NCBI GenBank assembly: GCA_016859345.1
Contig: CM029124.1
Coordinates: 19,618,480 to 19,682,479 of the forward strand
Direction of reading: 5' to 3'
DNA from: Istiophorus platypterus
Taxonomy: Eukaryota; Chordata; Actinopteri; Istiophoriformes; Istiophoridae
DNA length: 64,000 nt
The position numbers were made by a program, and so were the translations under genes. Position 1 is the first letter of the stretch, and every line of letters starts with the position of its first letter. Below the pieces are notes generated by a model. That model was not told the origin of the DNA and ran no database searches. It saw nothing but the letters and a program-made list of their open reading frames with translations. This document shows positions 14,501-26,796 of the stretch, in pieces.

Positions 14501-17500
14501 TGACGTTACACAAACAGCAAAAAACAATTTGTTTAACATTTCAGATTAATAGGTACATTAACACAAGAAAAGTCTTTATCTGTTCTCCACTGGTGCTTAT
14601 CACTTACGGTACTGTATATGTAATAAGTGGACATATTTTTAGACATGCCAGAGTCCGGGTTTTGATCATTTCCCCACTGCAGAACAAGCAAAAAGAACAG
14701 AACAAGCACATCCACATATAATGTATTTGTTCCATTAACAATTACAGTATGTGCTACATATTTTGCACCTACGTGGTCCATCTCTTGGAGAGTAGTTGAG
14801 GAAGCAGAAGCCAAGCATCAGGAGGACAACTGTTCTCCAGGTGATTTTGCGTAGCATCTGGAGGCAGCTCACTCCTCTTCTTTGCATGGATCTGAAAGCC
14901 AACACCACTGAAGACCCGATGATAAACACAAAGCTGGAAAAAAACAGCATTACATTATCAAAACACAGTTATATATGCACAAAACAATGCATAGTTCTGT
15001 ATAATAAAATAGGACTGAAAATATCTGACAGCCCTCCTGTACCACCTACCATGGCATGACAAGATCTGCCACGGTTAAACCTGCAACAAAAATCCAGAGA
15101 TATAAATTAATATCACCAGACACACAGATACTTAGATTTTATGCCATCAGACAGAGTTCACAGTTTTTGCCCCCCTCTGGTCCAATCCAAAAGGACAACA
15201 AGAAAAATTAAAAACGATGCTATGTCCTTTAAGTGCTACTTCTGTTATTAACTTTCCATTTTGAAAGCTGTGATTAATAAATATCTTTAATCCTGTGACA
15301 GTAGCTGCCCTGCAGCAACAGGAAGATTAATCAAACCACTCATGAAATCAATACACTCTTGTAAATGTGGTGAAGAGGCTATTATAAAATTTAAATTGAG
15401 GGCACTCCTAAAACAATGACATGCATTTCATAAAAGTTGCAGTGACATTTCTGGACTTTAAAAAAAAAAGAAATTATTATTCACCCAGGGAAAAGTGACC
15501 AAGCAATTGTCTCCTTCAATCACAGGTGCCTTGCTCAAGGGCACCTCGAGACTGGCAATTGCAGCAGGGGACTGTTACTCATTCACATACACCCCTCCAT
15601 ATTCTCCCAGCTGTCATTTAAACACTCATCCCTCCTCCTCCTCTCTCCTCCCTGGTTGTTAATAACAATAAACTTCTATGGATTGCAGCTTTGATTTGGC
15701 TCCTATGAGGAATGGCATCCTGTGTGTTTGGTTTGAGACAGCATTTATCATAATTAGTGACAACAGGTCAGAAAATGTCCAGACATGATGTGAGGAAAGC
15801 TGCCATTGAGTAATAGCCTTGAGTTCATGCATTCATTTCGTATTAGCCTTTGTGTGAAGAAGGCGTAGAGGTACCTGCTCTGTTCATAAAACACACTGAT
15901 CTCTATTAACTCTCGATCCTTTCATATACTAGATCCACTTGAATGGCAGATGTTGATGAAAGGATACAAATTAAACAGGAAATTCAAGCTGCTACACACA
16001 AGATACACATTGAACTGTACACACTATGCTCATTTTGGTTTTATTTTGAAATTGCATATGTCTTGTACTTTACTTAACCATTCCATGGTGCATGTTCGAA
16101 GAACCAGTAGCCTCCTCCACCATAGTTCACAAACACCATCACTGTCAGGGCAAACCTACAAAGACAGTACAATGAGTAAGCACTATAGGGCACTATTTAG
16201 TAAATCAGTAATAATGGTACTAACCTTCATGCACCAGTAAAGCATACATAAAGGAAATGTATGTGAAAACGGACAACTCTCATTAAAAATGCATTATAAA
16301 AATATGAAATACATATTAATACGATAATTTCTAACAATCATACAGCAACATTTTGATTATAACTCAATATCAACTTCTGAATTAAAGTTCAAGGGACCTG
16401 GGGAGGGGCTTTTTATTCTGTCACACTCCAAATGCAAGGTAATGCAGACTAAGCATTATGAATCACTCAGGAAATGAACACTTGTCCTCTGGATCTCCTC
16501 AGGAGTGCTGACTAAAGACTTTGCTTGTAATATATGATACACTTTATACTTTAACCCTGGCTATGGCTGCTGAAACACAGTGCACGTGATGGAGTGCTTC
16601 ACTGAATCAGATGCTAGAGGAAAAAAGGTGTTTGCATTGCATGTAAGAAAATGTGCAGATGCCATTATGCAACACAAACTTGCGGGGAATGTAAAAGCTT
16701 GCACAGTTGAGCAGCTACAGAGCTTTGCTCCGAGGCAGATTCCATTCTTTCACAATCCTAAATGTTTAAATTCATGCTTTTGATTCATATGTTATTTAAT
16801 CAAAAAGAAAAAAATCATAAAGGAGTCTCTAAGAGGCATAACAAGATTAGTACAACCTCTAAGAATGAGACTGTCTGATAAGGTGCACTGTATCTGCCTC
16901 TGCCTCCTCTTGTTTTTCTGCCCGTATTCAATTATGAAGTGCACCTAAGCCATTACTGCTCTTTTAGCCCCAACCTGCTGATACAAGATTTTAATCGGCC
17001 ACTATCATCTCAAAACAGCTATTAAAGTAGACGAAACCCCGGTGCGTGTGTCCGTGTACTCTTTTTCTCTCTTTCTCTCTCACACACACAAAGATACGCA
17101 CACAGGCTATCGTTTATTTTCTGACGAACATATCCATTAGTTGCCATAGTGACAAAGACAAAGGTTAAATCACTGGCCAGATGAGACCTAGTGAAAATCA
17201 GACACTCTGGGTGTCTGATTCTGAATAAGAGCTCCAATATAGTTATCATTTAATACAAATGCCACACACATGTATCCCACCGGTACCTGCTAACTATGAT
17301 TAAGGGAAACAATAAGTTCTTAATTAATATGATGTGTACTGAGAACTCAATTTGTTTTATGTTGCATCAAAGTTATTACAAGAACAGATAATGTCCAGGC
17401 TGAAGCACCACGGGCATGTTTCTTGGTTCCTAATCAGGTTTAAGTTGTAAATTTCCCTCTAAAGCTCTTGGCTGAACATTTGTCACTAAAGTAATAGACT

Positions 17501-20500
17501 TAATTCATGTCTGGGAATCAGTGTCTATGATTTACAGCTAACAGATTACAGACAAATGTGTCTCTCTTGCAGCAGTGACAACTGGTTATGACCCAGTGAT
17601 AGACGATGATGTACTTCTTTGATTTGAATCACTGTACATGCATTACCAATTAGAGTAGTAGCTTAGTACATTTCCCCATTACAAATGGATAGTTATGCTC
17701 TATCAGGGCAGAGTATTTAGTTACCTACTGTGATGGTCTTACCAAGTATATGGACATCTAATCTTTTCATAATAAATTACTACTTGAGTGGAAATGCCAA
17801 GGTTCTTTTTTTGCGGCCAAACATCAGAGCGTATCTGAAACTCAATCCGAGGAAAACTTGGAGCTTAGTCAAAATAAGGCGCAGCATGAGTCAGCCACCT
17901 GGTGTCAAATGCAGCTGACAACCTATTGTTTTGCTGTAATAGTTGTTCCCACTGCTATATGGCACAGCTAACTACTAACGGTGCGATTTTCAACTGTAAG
18001 GAAAGTGGCGACAGGCTTTTAGCAGTCCGACACAAGATTAAAATCCAAATCCTTTTAGAAAAATTAACGTTCAACTGTACCCAACAGTTCTCTGTATATC
18101 ATGTCAGTGGAGACTGAGCAATGATCGGAAAAACCTTTCAGCTCAGAAGAAAAGCCTTTTGCCTTCAAAAATGTCTCGGCTTTTATGGCAGATGACTGAT
18201 GTGTCTGTTCTCTGTAGAAAGTTGTTACTTATCAGGCGTATGGATCATAAGTCACAGAACTGAGAACTGAGAAGGAACATAAAGTGTTAATCTTGAGGGC
18301 TGAGTCACAGTTTGATTAAGTGTGATGTCAGGTATTAAAATTTCCAGTATCAATATGCAACAAGTATCTATAAACCTAAAGTGACATTTCAACCGGTAAG
18401 TTTGAACAGTACTGCAGCAGGAAGTGTAACTGAAAGGAAATCAAATTGAAATGTTTCCTTTACGTGAACCTGTGCAAATTCTAGTGCAAATGTTCCCAAC
18501 CAATTCAGCCTAAGCTGAATAAAGCTACGCGGTATTTTGAATTCAGCGCATATGCGCGGTGGTTTCGGATGGCTTTCTATCCAAATGGAGGCCACAGATG
18601 GAGAAGATGCCAATCGTCTGCTGGATGCTGCCTCTGTGCTGCTGGATTTCCTCTCGCTCTCTATTTTGGCAGGAGATCTATGGCCGTGTGGATGTGTGCT
18701 GATATGTTGACGGTATTATTACATCAATTATTTGGCAAAGGAGAGGTCAAAGCCACACCAGCATCCTGTTTCCAGAGAGGCGTGCTTTGTGTCTACCCCC
18801 AGGCCACAATTAAGGCTAGCAGGGAGCCCAGATTCAATCACATGCATCACTCCTGTCCAACAGAAACACACTGTTCCAAACCCGAGACACGCTGATATCA
18901 GAAATTATGCCCAAAGCTATACCGCCTGATAACAAAAGCTTGGGGGGAGCATGTGGCCAGACTGTGACCCCTGTAATTATTCTTCATGCTGGGCCTGTAG
19001 ATCTTCATCATACCTCAGACTGCTCCAAAAAGAATTAGCATGGGAACGAGCCACATGTGGTGATAGACTGATAAACAGGATGGTTGTTGATGGAGTACAT
19101 ACCCTCGGAAGGTGTCCAGTGAACGCAGACGTGTTGGTTTAGCGTTGGTGGTATTGTGCTCAGCTTCACAAGTGTCCTGTAGAACCAATTAGGCGATAGA
19201 CAAAATAATAGTGGCTGGTATGAGATTGTAAGACAAATAGCAACATTTGTTCAATCACAATATATACTGTATGCCTACCGATGTAATGCTTTACTGCATG
19301 TTAAATCCGTGCTGTGTCATCTGTGACTCCTGTTTCCTTATGTGGTTGTAGCTAATCTATGTTAGCATATGTTAGCATTTTCAAGAATATTCAACTTAAC
19401 ATATTGAAGCAAAAATTGGGTTATTAATATTAAATTGGGTTTCATTCGGAGTCCTGCTGCTGGTTACCTGATGAATACAAGTCAAATATTTAGTTTCGGC
19501 TTTGTTCTTTTCAGAGCAAGAGTCTGATCCAGGGTTAATGTAAAGGTGTTGATTAGTGCAGTATAAATGCTTTTGCTCATTTTTCTTTCAGGGGCCCTCT
19601 TACATGCCTTGTGTTGTTTTGAACATTTGCATATAAAAGGGCTGATTACAAGACCTCTCTCAATAGCTGACAAGTTCTGCTAATTTACATCAAATTTAAA
19701 ATGACTCGCTTTTGTGGCAGTGATTAATTATGATTACCATTTAATCAAAGTCCACAATCATACTGTATACTTGTAGCAACTGCAAGAAATATGTGTAATG
19801 CAACATTGTTTGAAGACCAACTAACTGTTCTGAGTTGTAACAATATTGACAAAAACAAAAGTCTGGATTGCAACATGGGTCAGAACCCCTCATAGTCATG
19901 TTGGGCATGTCTCTTTTCTGGGTCACTGTCCGAGCAGGGTGGCGGTGCCTCTTTTTTCCCTCCCTCTGTGAAGGCAGCATTGAGCTGACTCTGGCCTGTT
20001 GCCCTCTCAGTTGGATTAGCCTTATTCACTTGCCTCCATGAAGCAGTTTAAGGAGCCAGAGCAGGAAGACACTCACACTAATACATTATGATGGATCTGC
20101 TTGCCATCCAGACAGCATATGGAAGACCAAGACATCTTGATTGAAAAAATGAGAGGGGCCATTCATGCACACAACAAATACGCTGCAGTTCTTTCCATTA
20201 AGCAAGGGGATTGGACGGATACATCGCTGTATCGCTTCCATGTAGGTCTGCAGTACAACTGGCTCTGCTAACATTTGTATCAATCATTCCATTAGTGTCT
20301 CCCAAACGGCTTGATGACTGGAGTCTCTGAACAATTTTGGTATGCATCTCAGGCTGTGGACTTAGCCAATGAAAATAATGCAATGCTACTGTTGGATCAA
20401 GGCAATGTTAAAGTTTGATTGCAAAAAAAAAGCATAAAGTCAATCATTTTCTGCAGCAAAGAAATAAAGGTTGTTGCAGTTATTTTTTAATTTGTTTCTC

Positions 20501-23500
20501 TGCATGCTTTTTTCTCTGGGAAACAAAACAGACATTTCAGGAATAATGGACGACACAAAGATATAAAAAATATATACATTTGCATAGATTTTTCTTATAC
20601 ACACATTATCATTGAGCAAAACTGCGGGTTTAATGATGAGTCGAGAACAAACTGAGATGTTTAGTGTCTCAAAATTGCACAACTGATATTGGTGAGATTC
20701 ATTTGATGGAAATAATTTGATTGGTTTATGATTGATCTAAATCTAATCAATCAAGTCATTTGTATGTGTCATCTCATTACTTTTATTAAGATACTTATCC
20801 AATGCATTCATCAGAGGCAGCATTTTACTTACATTATCCGCTGAGTAGTCAGGGTCTTGGCAGCAAATGGTCTTAATAAAGTTTGATCTACAATGCCTCC
20901 TGTCAAAAGAACAACAAGTCTGTCCAGACTGGTTCTGATTGAAAATAATCAGTGCAGAATGGTATTTTCATTGTGGATTATTTAAAAAACATTTTGGTAC
21001 CTGTAGGTGTAGGGTGCAACAATGAATAGGAGAGCTATCATGGCCAGTAAGAGAGCTGAAACCACCAGAGCTGAAAGAACAATAAAAAGCGTAATGTTTA
21101 CAAATGGACGTTGTGGAATCAAACTTTACCACCCTGCGTCATAGTCCATGTCAGGAGTTTTATACTGTACGTCTCTATCAGAATAGAATCTGTCTGGGGA
21201 TGAAAGGCCTGATAAACCAGTGCAAACGGTCTGCTTTACTCGCCTCCAGGCTCCCTTGTGGGAATCAAGCAATGTCAAAGGGGATCCCTCAAGTGACAAA
21301 CAAGAGCCCAATGAAAACTCCTGGGTGATCCATTACAATGCAATTACACTGGGTAATCTAAGCCTACACTATCAGAAAAAGGAAACTTTAAGACTACACT
21401 GGAACAAGAAGGATAAAAAAAAGACAGACGGAAAGAGCTTTACTGCCAAAGGGCATCAAAGACACAAAGAGTGGGGTCAGGATGAGTTTTACTGTACGAG
21501 AGGGCACAAAAACAGTGGCCTAGATGTCTTTTGTTTTGCCAAATATTTAATGAAATGAAATGACACTAAAAAAAAGTCAAACAAAAAATTATGCCCCTGT
21601 ATCTGTATCACTGCACAATGTGGAAAGAAATACAAAAAGAAATAATAGTGCAATATATGTTTTGCTAAGTACCACTTATTTTTACCTTCTTTCTTGAAAA
21701 AAAAAAACCACATTATTACTAACCTATCAGCCTCAGCAGCATTGAACTATCAGTGAGACATTTGACAGCTGTGCTGCTGATTCTAACACTATAACACATA
21801 AGCACAGGAGATATCAGCATGGTCTTCTTGCATCAAAGCATTGGAGGCTAAGGGGCAGCATGTGCAGTGTTTGTCTTTAGAGGTAAAACAAACAAAAAGA
21901 AGGCATTTTAACCTGAGCTGAATCAACACCACAACATCCACTCTAAACAAAGAGTGGTCAGGAATCGCCTCAGAAAAGTCCTGGCATCTCTGGTGTCCAC
22001 TCATAAAAACACCATAAAGCTCTCAGCACATGAAGTGAAACAACACTAGATCTCTGCAGCAGCCATGCTCACTCTATTAGTTACTGTCAGAATGAATAGA
22101 ACATTAATGGAGGCTTTTGAAACAACTAGATTAAGTTCAGTTCATTGATATGTTTGCTTAATTCAAACACTTAATATTAGTCAATATCTTGGATTTCCAT
22201 GTAAGAACTGAGGCCTCAGCAGGTGGTTTGTGGTACAATGCAGAATACGGTACTAACATGATTAAAGGGTGGATCTAATAGCAGATGCAGAGAAAGACAC
22301 TCCTTGAAGAGTACCGCACAGAGCAAATGACCTCATGAAGACCTGTGGCCAATCAATCTGGATCGCTGAAGTAAACTTTGAAATTCCCTAGCAGGGCAGC
22401 TCTAACCCATCTTGAGCTGCTGACCAGACCATTACTTAAGCTGAGCAAGTCCTAGGGGGAGTTTGTATAATCACTGGTCGGTGGAGCTAATGGAAGCTCA
22501 TCATACTGTGAGGGTGCAGTCCCACTGACCATATATCTGCTCAGATAATGGCTACTTGGCCTTAAAAGTCTGATCTACAACATAATCTGCAATATTGTTA
22601 AGTAGAGTGTACATTATGGAGGGAGACGCTTTCAAAATCCCATTACGCCCTAATCCTTCCACACTCCCTAATGTATTACCCACAATCCTCCACGCACAGA
22701 GCCAGAGCCTCAAAACAAACAGAAAAGCCTTTCTTTTATCCCTTTTCAAGAACGCATGTCTTATGTGATCAATACGCATCATGTCCCAAGAGATGGATGA
22801 GAACCACTGCTCGGTAGATGTGGACAGGCCGAGTGATTCTCCTCTCTGCTGACTCAATTAAGCAGAGAGCGGATCAAAGGCACGTCCTGAGCGAGCGTGG
22901 ACACGGTCCTTATAGTGTCATTGTGTCTCAACAAGGCAATCACATTCACTCTCAGTCAGTTATTCAGAAGTATTCAGCTGATTACGGAATTTCATCATCT
23001 GTTATTCGGTGTTGTGCACGTACGCAGGTATGCATTGTTTGGTCTTTTATCCACATTGGGAGCACAGCTGGGAATGCTGGTGGCCTCTGACATCTGGATC
23101 CAAACGGAGTAATGGCCACCTTCTCCATAAGTCTGACTCCACCTGCATCCAAAAAAGTCAAATATAGAGAAATGACTCTCTCGAAAGCACATGAAACCAA
23201 ATCTGAGCCTGAATTTCCTCAGAACACCACATGTAATTACTTATTTTCATCGTCTGCTGCTGTTTTCCTCTGCACATGACTGTGTAGAAAAAGGTTCTTC
23301 CTATTTCACTCTGAAAATTTCACACCACCTATAAAGCTCAGGAGCACCACCTAGTGTCTGTGGATGTAAAAGGTTTCCCTCCTTCTTGTCCCTTTCTCCC
23401 CTTTGAGGCTCCAAAAACATGTATGATACGCTCATATTGATCCACTGATGGGATGACATACTAGCTATCACTTGGAGTGTTATTTCAAAGGGAGAAGGAA

Positions 23501-24602
23501 ATCAATAGCAGCACAGTCTGGTTAGAGGCCTCAGCATTGATCTAAGAAGCCCAAGACTAGACCTCAGAGAGGGGCAAGAAAAAGCACCAGAGGCTTGTCA
23601 TGCTGCAACCAAATCCCCGGCACTATGTTTACAGGTGACTCCAAAAGGAGGCTGTGCCCCCCTGATATCTCATCACTGCTGTTTGTTTCTAAATATGGCA
23701 GCTGTCTCCTCTGGTTAACCTCCCTGCTGAGGTTTCCACAGGATGTGCAGCTTTGAAGCTTTAATGAGCCCTTTTCATCAATACTGGAATGTCGGGTCTT
23801 ATTAACCCCAAAAAAGCTCCTGATCAATACCCAGCGAGGTGGTTTAAGGGAGGGCATCACTCAGGTCCAGAAAGCAGGTCAGGATTACTCTCCCAGCCCT
23901 GTAAATAATCACGCAGACTGCTGATGCAATCATCTGAGGCCACTACACTATATTTTGTCTTCAGACAAGAGCAATACACTCCCACATGCAGAGTTATTAT
24001 GAGTAAACAGGGGACAAATCAGCAGTTTTACCTCTCTGGATTGTTAATTATCAGCTGAAGTGAGGTTATTGATGCTCTGTTAGAATATTCAACTTGTTAC
24101 CTGCAAAGAGTTGCATTCCTGCTCTGTGATTCCACTTGCACACTCAGAGTGAATTTAGTGCTGACCACCGCAGATGCATCGCTGTTGTAGGGCTTCACAG
24201 TAACCAAATGCTGGTACACACACTGGGAGATAAAAACAAGAGACACAATGACTTAATGTACTTAAAAGTTTGGGATGTAAAACCACCAGAAAACCCATAG
24301 GGTAGGACCATGGTCCTCAAGGGGTCTCAAGAAAAATCTAATGGGATGATAATGATTGAGGGCATATGGATTCAATACTTGGTTGCTCCCCAGGTTTGAA
24401 CTAAGAGATAAGTTTGGAAAATAAGGATTAAAAAAATCAAGATTAAAAAAAAAACGAATATATATAAAATGTATAAAATGTAAACATGTGTCCAGTGCAA
24501 ATACAAAATGTGCAGGGCTTTATAAAGAATTTGCTGAAGAGAATGTGGTAGTCAGAATAAGATAAGAAAGGAAAACAATGTATTTATAACACAAATGGGT
24601 TT

Positions 24603-24667
<65 letters not shown>

Positions 24668-25796
24668 GTAACTTTCCTAAATTTTTTGCTTTTTCCTTGC
24701 GAAATACAGGGTTTCCTATCCTCAGGTCTCTAAAATCCCCTCTGCTGCAACAGTCATGTGTTCATCAGGACCAGAAATTGTTGCAAAGATTTGCAAGTTG
24801 ATTAATTTGTTTTAATGGCTCACAAGCCCCAAACAGGATGGGAATGATTGGCATATATGTCAGAGAAACAGATCACTTTCAAAATTGCATTAAAAATGCA
24901 GAGAGATGGTTGATTTAATCATCCTTGAATTTACTTGAAAATCCATTTAAGGGGCACTCCAATGATTTTCCACATGAAGGTCAGTTTACCTGTCATGAGG
25001 AGTACAGCTCAACCTTTGAAAATATACTGTAGTTGTTAGACATAGTCCATGGTTCTGAAAGGAACTTTTTAAAATCTGAGGCAAGTCTGATTACATCAGG
25101 ATTTTCTCAACAGATCTCAACTCAACAGATTTATAACAGAAAAACTACATTGAGAACTGGATGTGTGTTGTTTGAAAGACTCAGCAGAGTTTGTCTAATG
25201 AAAGAAAAAAAACTTAGCAACTTAGCGAGCAAGAGACAAACAGAGGGATGGTGTATTTTGTTTTACCTTGTAGCAGTAATCTGACGTATAGAAAACCTGC
25301 ACTTCTTCTGTCAGCTGGTTATGAAATGTTAATAAGGCCTGGTCCATTTTCAGATCGGGTCCTGTAATGGTTTGATGATATACAGCTGGTACACAAAGCT
25401 TTTTTCATATCATAAATATTAGATAGACATGCACCATCAAGATCATAACACTGACTCATCACTATTGACAGAGCAAGTTCTTAAACAACTGACATGTCAA
25501 CTTATTATAATTAATCTTAACCTTGAATATGAAGACCAAGCACTGACATGAGAAGCTAAAAACAGTACAACTGTTTTTTGGGAGTCACATAAAAGGACTT
25601 TGGCAGAATCGTATCTAAAACTACCTTAACACAAGCATATTTGTCCCGATAGCCTGTTTAATAGTGGCAGCAGCATGATTCACATCCACCACTAACGAAT
25701 CACTCATGACTCACCTGATTTTGAGTGTCGTCCATAGCAGCTGGCTACAAGAATGAACAAAGTTAGACTCGCTTGTAGCAATATCCTGGGCTCCAT
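2537..25796 (-). CDS. hgsnat: Heparan-alpha-glucosaminide N-acetyltransferase, 18 coding exons
   Basis: This multipass lysosomal membrane enzyme uses cytosolic acetyl-CoA to acetylate the terminal glucosamine of heparan sulphate during its breakdown. Coding exons in transcript order: 25796-25715, 25361-25267, 24222-24101, 23142-23024, 21070-21001, 20899-20833, 19176-19103, 16155-16079, 15080-15050, 14933-14773, 11915-11803, 11140-11019, 10399-10276, 10159-10073, 8714-8637, 5114-5044, 3956-3844, 2718-2537. The total is 1788 bp, 595 aa plus stop (human 635 or 663). All junctions are GT/AG and in frame. Residues 1-22 form a signal peptide. A luminal domain follows, with an N-A-T glycosylation sequon and several cysteines, then TM1 encoded by exon 5. 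The conserved core reads R-L-R-S-L-D-T-F-R-G. FFEHAPWNG carries His231, the counterpart of the catalytic human His269. Later landmarks are RIPGVLQRLG, YPNCTGGAAGYIDR and DPEGVLGTINS. The C-terminus ends YRKKFFLKI. Residue 246 reads Cys where Trp is expected. Introns hold several decayed repeats. Confidence 0.95.
5115..8636. other. hgsnat: hgsnat intron 15
   Basis: This intron holds one copy of a percomorph interspersed repeat (about 6848-7390) and a 10-bp palindrome at 6343-6363. Open frames here (for example 5637-5879 and 6559-6902) are short, unsupported by splice sites and look like chance. Confidence 0.6.
6848..7390 (+). repeat. Interspersed percomorph repeat, copy 1
   Basis: Words in order include gtctgtctgtc, 'attggatggattaccatg', 'tgacttttgcaatccc', 'tgaccaaatacctgctaaac', 'gtgaacatgttagcttgctg' and 'cccagagctcctagcagtg', ending near gctgtagactcat. 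I know this series from abundant non-coding repeats in spiny-rayed fish. A second copy in the same orientation lies at 11225-11700. It is heavily diverged with no coding capacity. Family name not assigned; boundaries approximate. Confidence 0.6.
9598..9886. repeat. Probable short interspersed repeat with outward-facing ends
   Basis: The left end (aaaggggcaattcacccaaa) and right end (aaaaccaaaactatctgcatg...gtaagtgggaacatg) match the two ends of a repeat commonly met in percomorph introns. The middle is degenerate. Recognition is from memory. Confidence 0.4.
11225..11700 (+). repeat. Interspersed percomorph repeat, copy 2
   Basis: Same word order and orientation as the copy at 6848-7390: gtctgtctgttggtca, 'gatcctaatgacttcgtga', 'tccaataatttgtttatcac', gtacctgcaacatctcagc, 'gctaacatgcttaac' and 'catgttagcatactgacat'. 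It lies in hgsnat intron 11, between exons 11 (11803-11915) and 12 (11019-11140). Non-coding and decayed. Confidence 0.6.
12002..12500. repeat. Probable retroposon-derived block with ATTAG repeat
   Basis: The block opens with tandem tagat units (tagattagattagattag at 12003-12020), followed by acaactttgtcattgtaca and agtgcaaaaggcagtaaagtg, phrases typical of the 3' end of a teleost retroelement. AT-rich sequence follows up to about 12500. Family not assigned; no reading frame survives. It lies in hgsnat intron 10. Confidence 0.45.
14052..14445. repeat. MITE-like percomorph repeat with inverted ends
   Basis: The left end reads cggctgcaactaacaattat and the right end gtgatcattgctgctct, which are inverted relatives of each other. 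Internal phrases 'gtgaaaaatgcccattaca' and 'ccaacaaatcaaaagatatt' match a very common spiny-rayed fish element whose ends are built from ggctgcaactaacgatta. Decayed copy in hgsnat intron 10. Confidence 0.6.
15510..15625. repeat. Fragment of a dispersed teleost repeat
   Basis: The phrases ccttgctcaagggcacctcg, 'gttactcattcacataca' and 'ttctcccagctgtcattt' recur across fish genomes as part of one repeat family. Non-coding, in hgsnat intron 8. Confidence 0.5.
24607..24663. repeat. (TG)n microsatellite
   Basis: About 28 uninterrupted TG units inside hgsnat intron 2. Confidence 0.97.
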
Positions 25797-26796
25797 GTTG
25801 ATACTTGAAAACAGCCACTGCTCATCTTTATTACTCAGACACCAATATAAGCGGCGGTCAAAGGGCAGAATCCATGTGTCAGTCCTTTTATCTGGTTTCT
25901 ATGCATATGTTCGGATTCACTTCTGGGGCACAAATAATGGCTGAGTACTGCCGTAATTTGTGGAGGAGATGATGAATAAAACAAGTCTGAACGCAAACTC
26001 TTATCAGGTTTACAAAGGTTATAGGTGCGTATGTATAGGTTGGTGTAGAAGTCAGACGTAATCTACATTTCCAAACACAATTTGTAGCACTATTTGACTC
26101 CAATCCAATGTTGTTGTTTTTAATTAAATCAGTTTGCTCTCCTGTCTATCCAAACCACCTAAGCACCATTCTCATTTCCCATCCAGCCAACTGTTAAATG
26201 CTGGTCACTTGTCACATCCTCTCTTCTCTCATTTCATTAATCAGTTCATTTCCCTGAGCACTCGCTGTGACAGATGAGTTCACCGGGGCAATCTCATAGG
26301 AGTAGCTCATTAACCTCTGACATGAACTCCTCTCAGCTCAAGAGCAGAGCTTGCTTTAAAATCCGCTGTCCTGCTCAACAGAGACATTATTTACAGAGAG
26401 GCTATTATTCTGAAGTTGAAGCTTATGTCTAATATGTGTGCAGGTATAATATCACATAAATAATCAGAGTGTAGAAGAGGTATCTTCATCTTTTCAACAC
26501 ACAGTAAACGCTACTGCACTGGCCTTTGTGTTGAATACTGCTACAATAGCTGGCCACATGCCTGCCGCCTGCAACGGATGACAGTTTATGATTAAACCAA
26601 TGCTGACAGGGGGGCTGTGTGACCTATCAGCGTTGAGGATTTCTGTTCAGGCTTGTGCAGGGGCAGCTAAGCAGGACCCACAGCTCATGTGTGGTTCATT
26701 CCAGTTGCTCTTGCTGGCAGCAGTACAGCAGACTTTACTCTGTGCAGCAGGGAGCTGGAGCCGAACCTGTTCTGTGCATGAAAACACTCTGCAAAC
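25797..26796. promoter_or_regulatory. Divergent hgsnat/pcbd1 intergenic promoter region
   Basis: One kilobase separates the hgsnat start codon (minus) from the pcbd1 start codon (plus), so both promoters and 5'UTRs should lie here. I saw no clear CpG island or TATA box. The pcbd1 side (26600-26796) is richer in CAG and GCAG words. Short open frames on both strands here overlap one another and look like chance. Confidence 0.55.

Noticed and set aside
22552..22857. 101-codon minus-strand frame
   Set aside because: Lies wholly in hgsnat intron 4, between exon 4 (23024-23142) and exon 5 (21001-21070), with no matching splice phase and no family motif.
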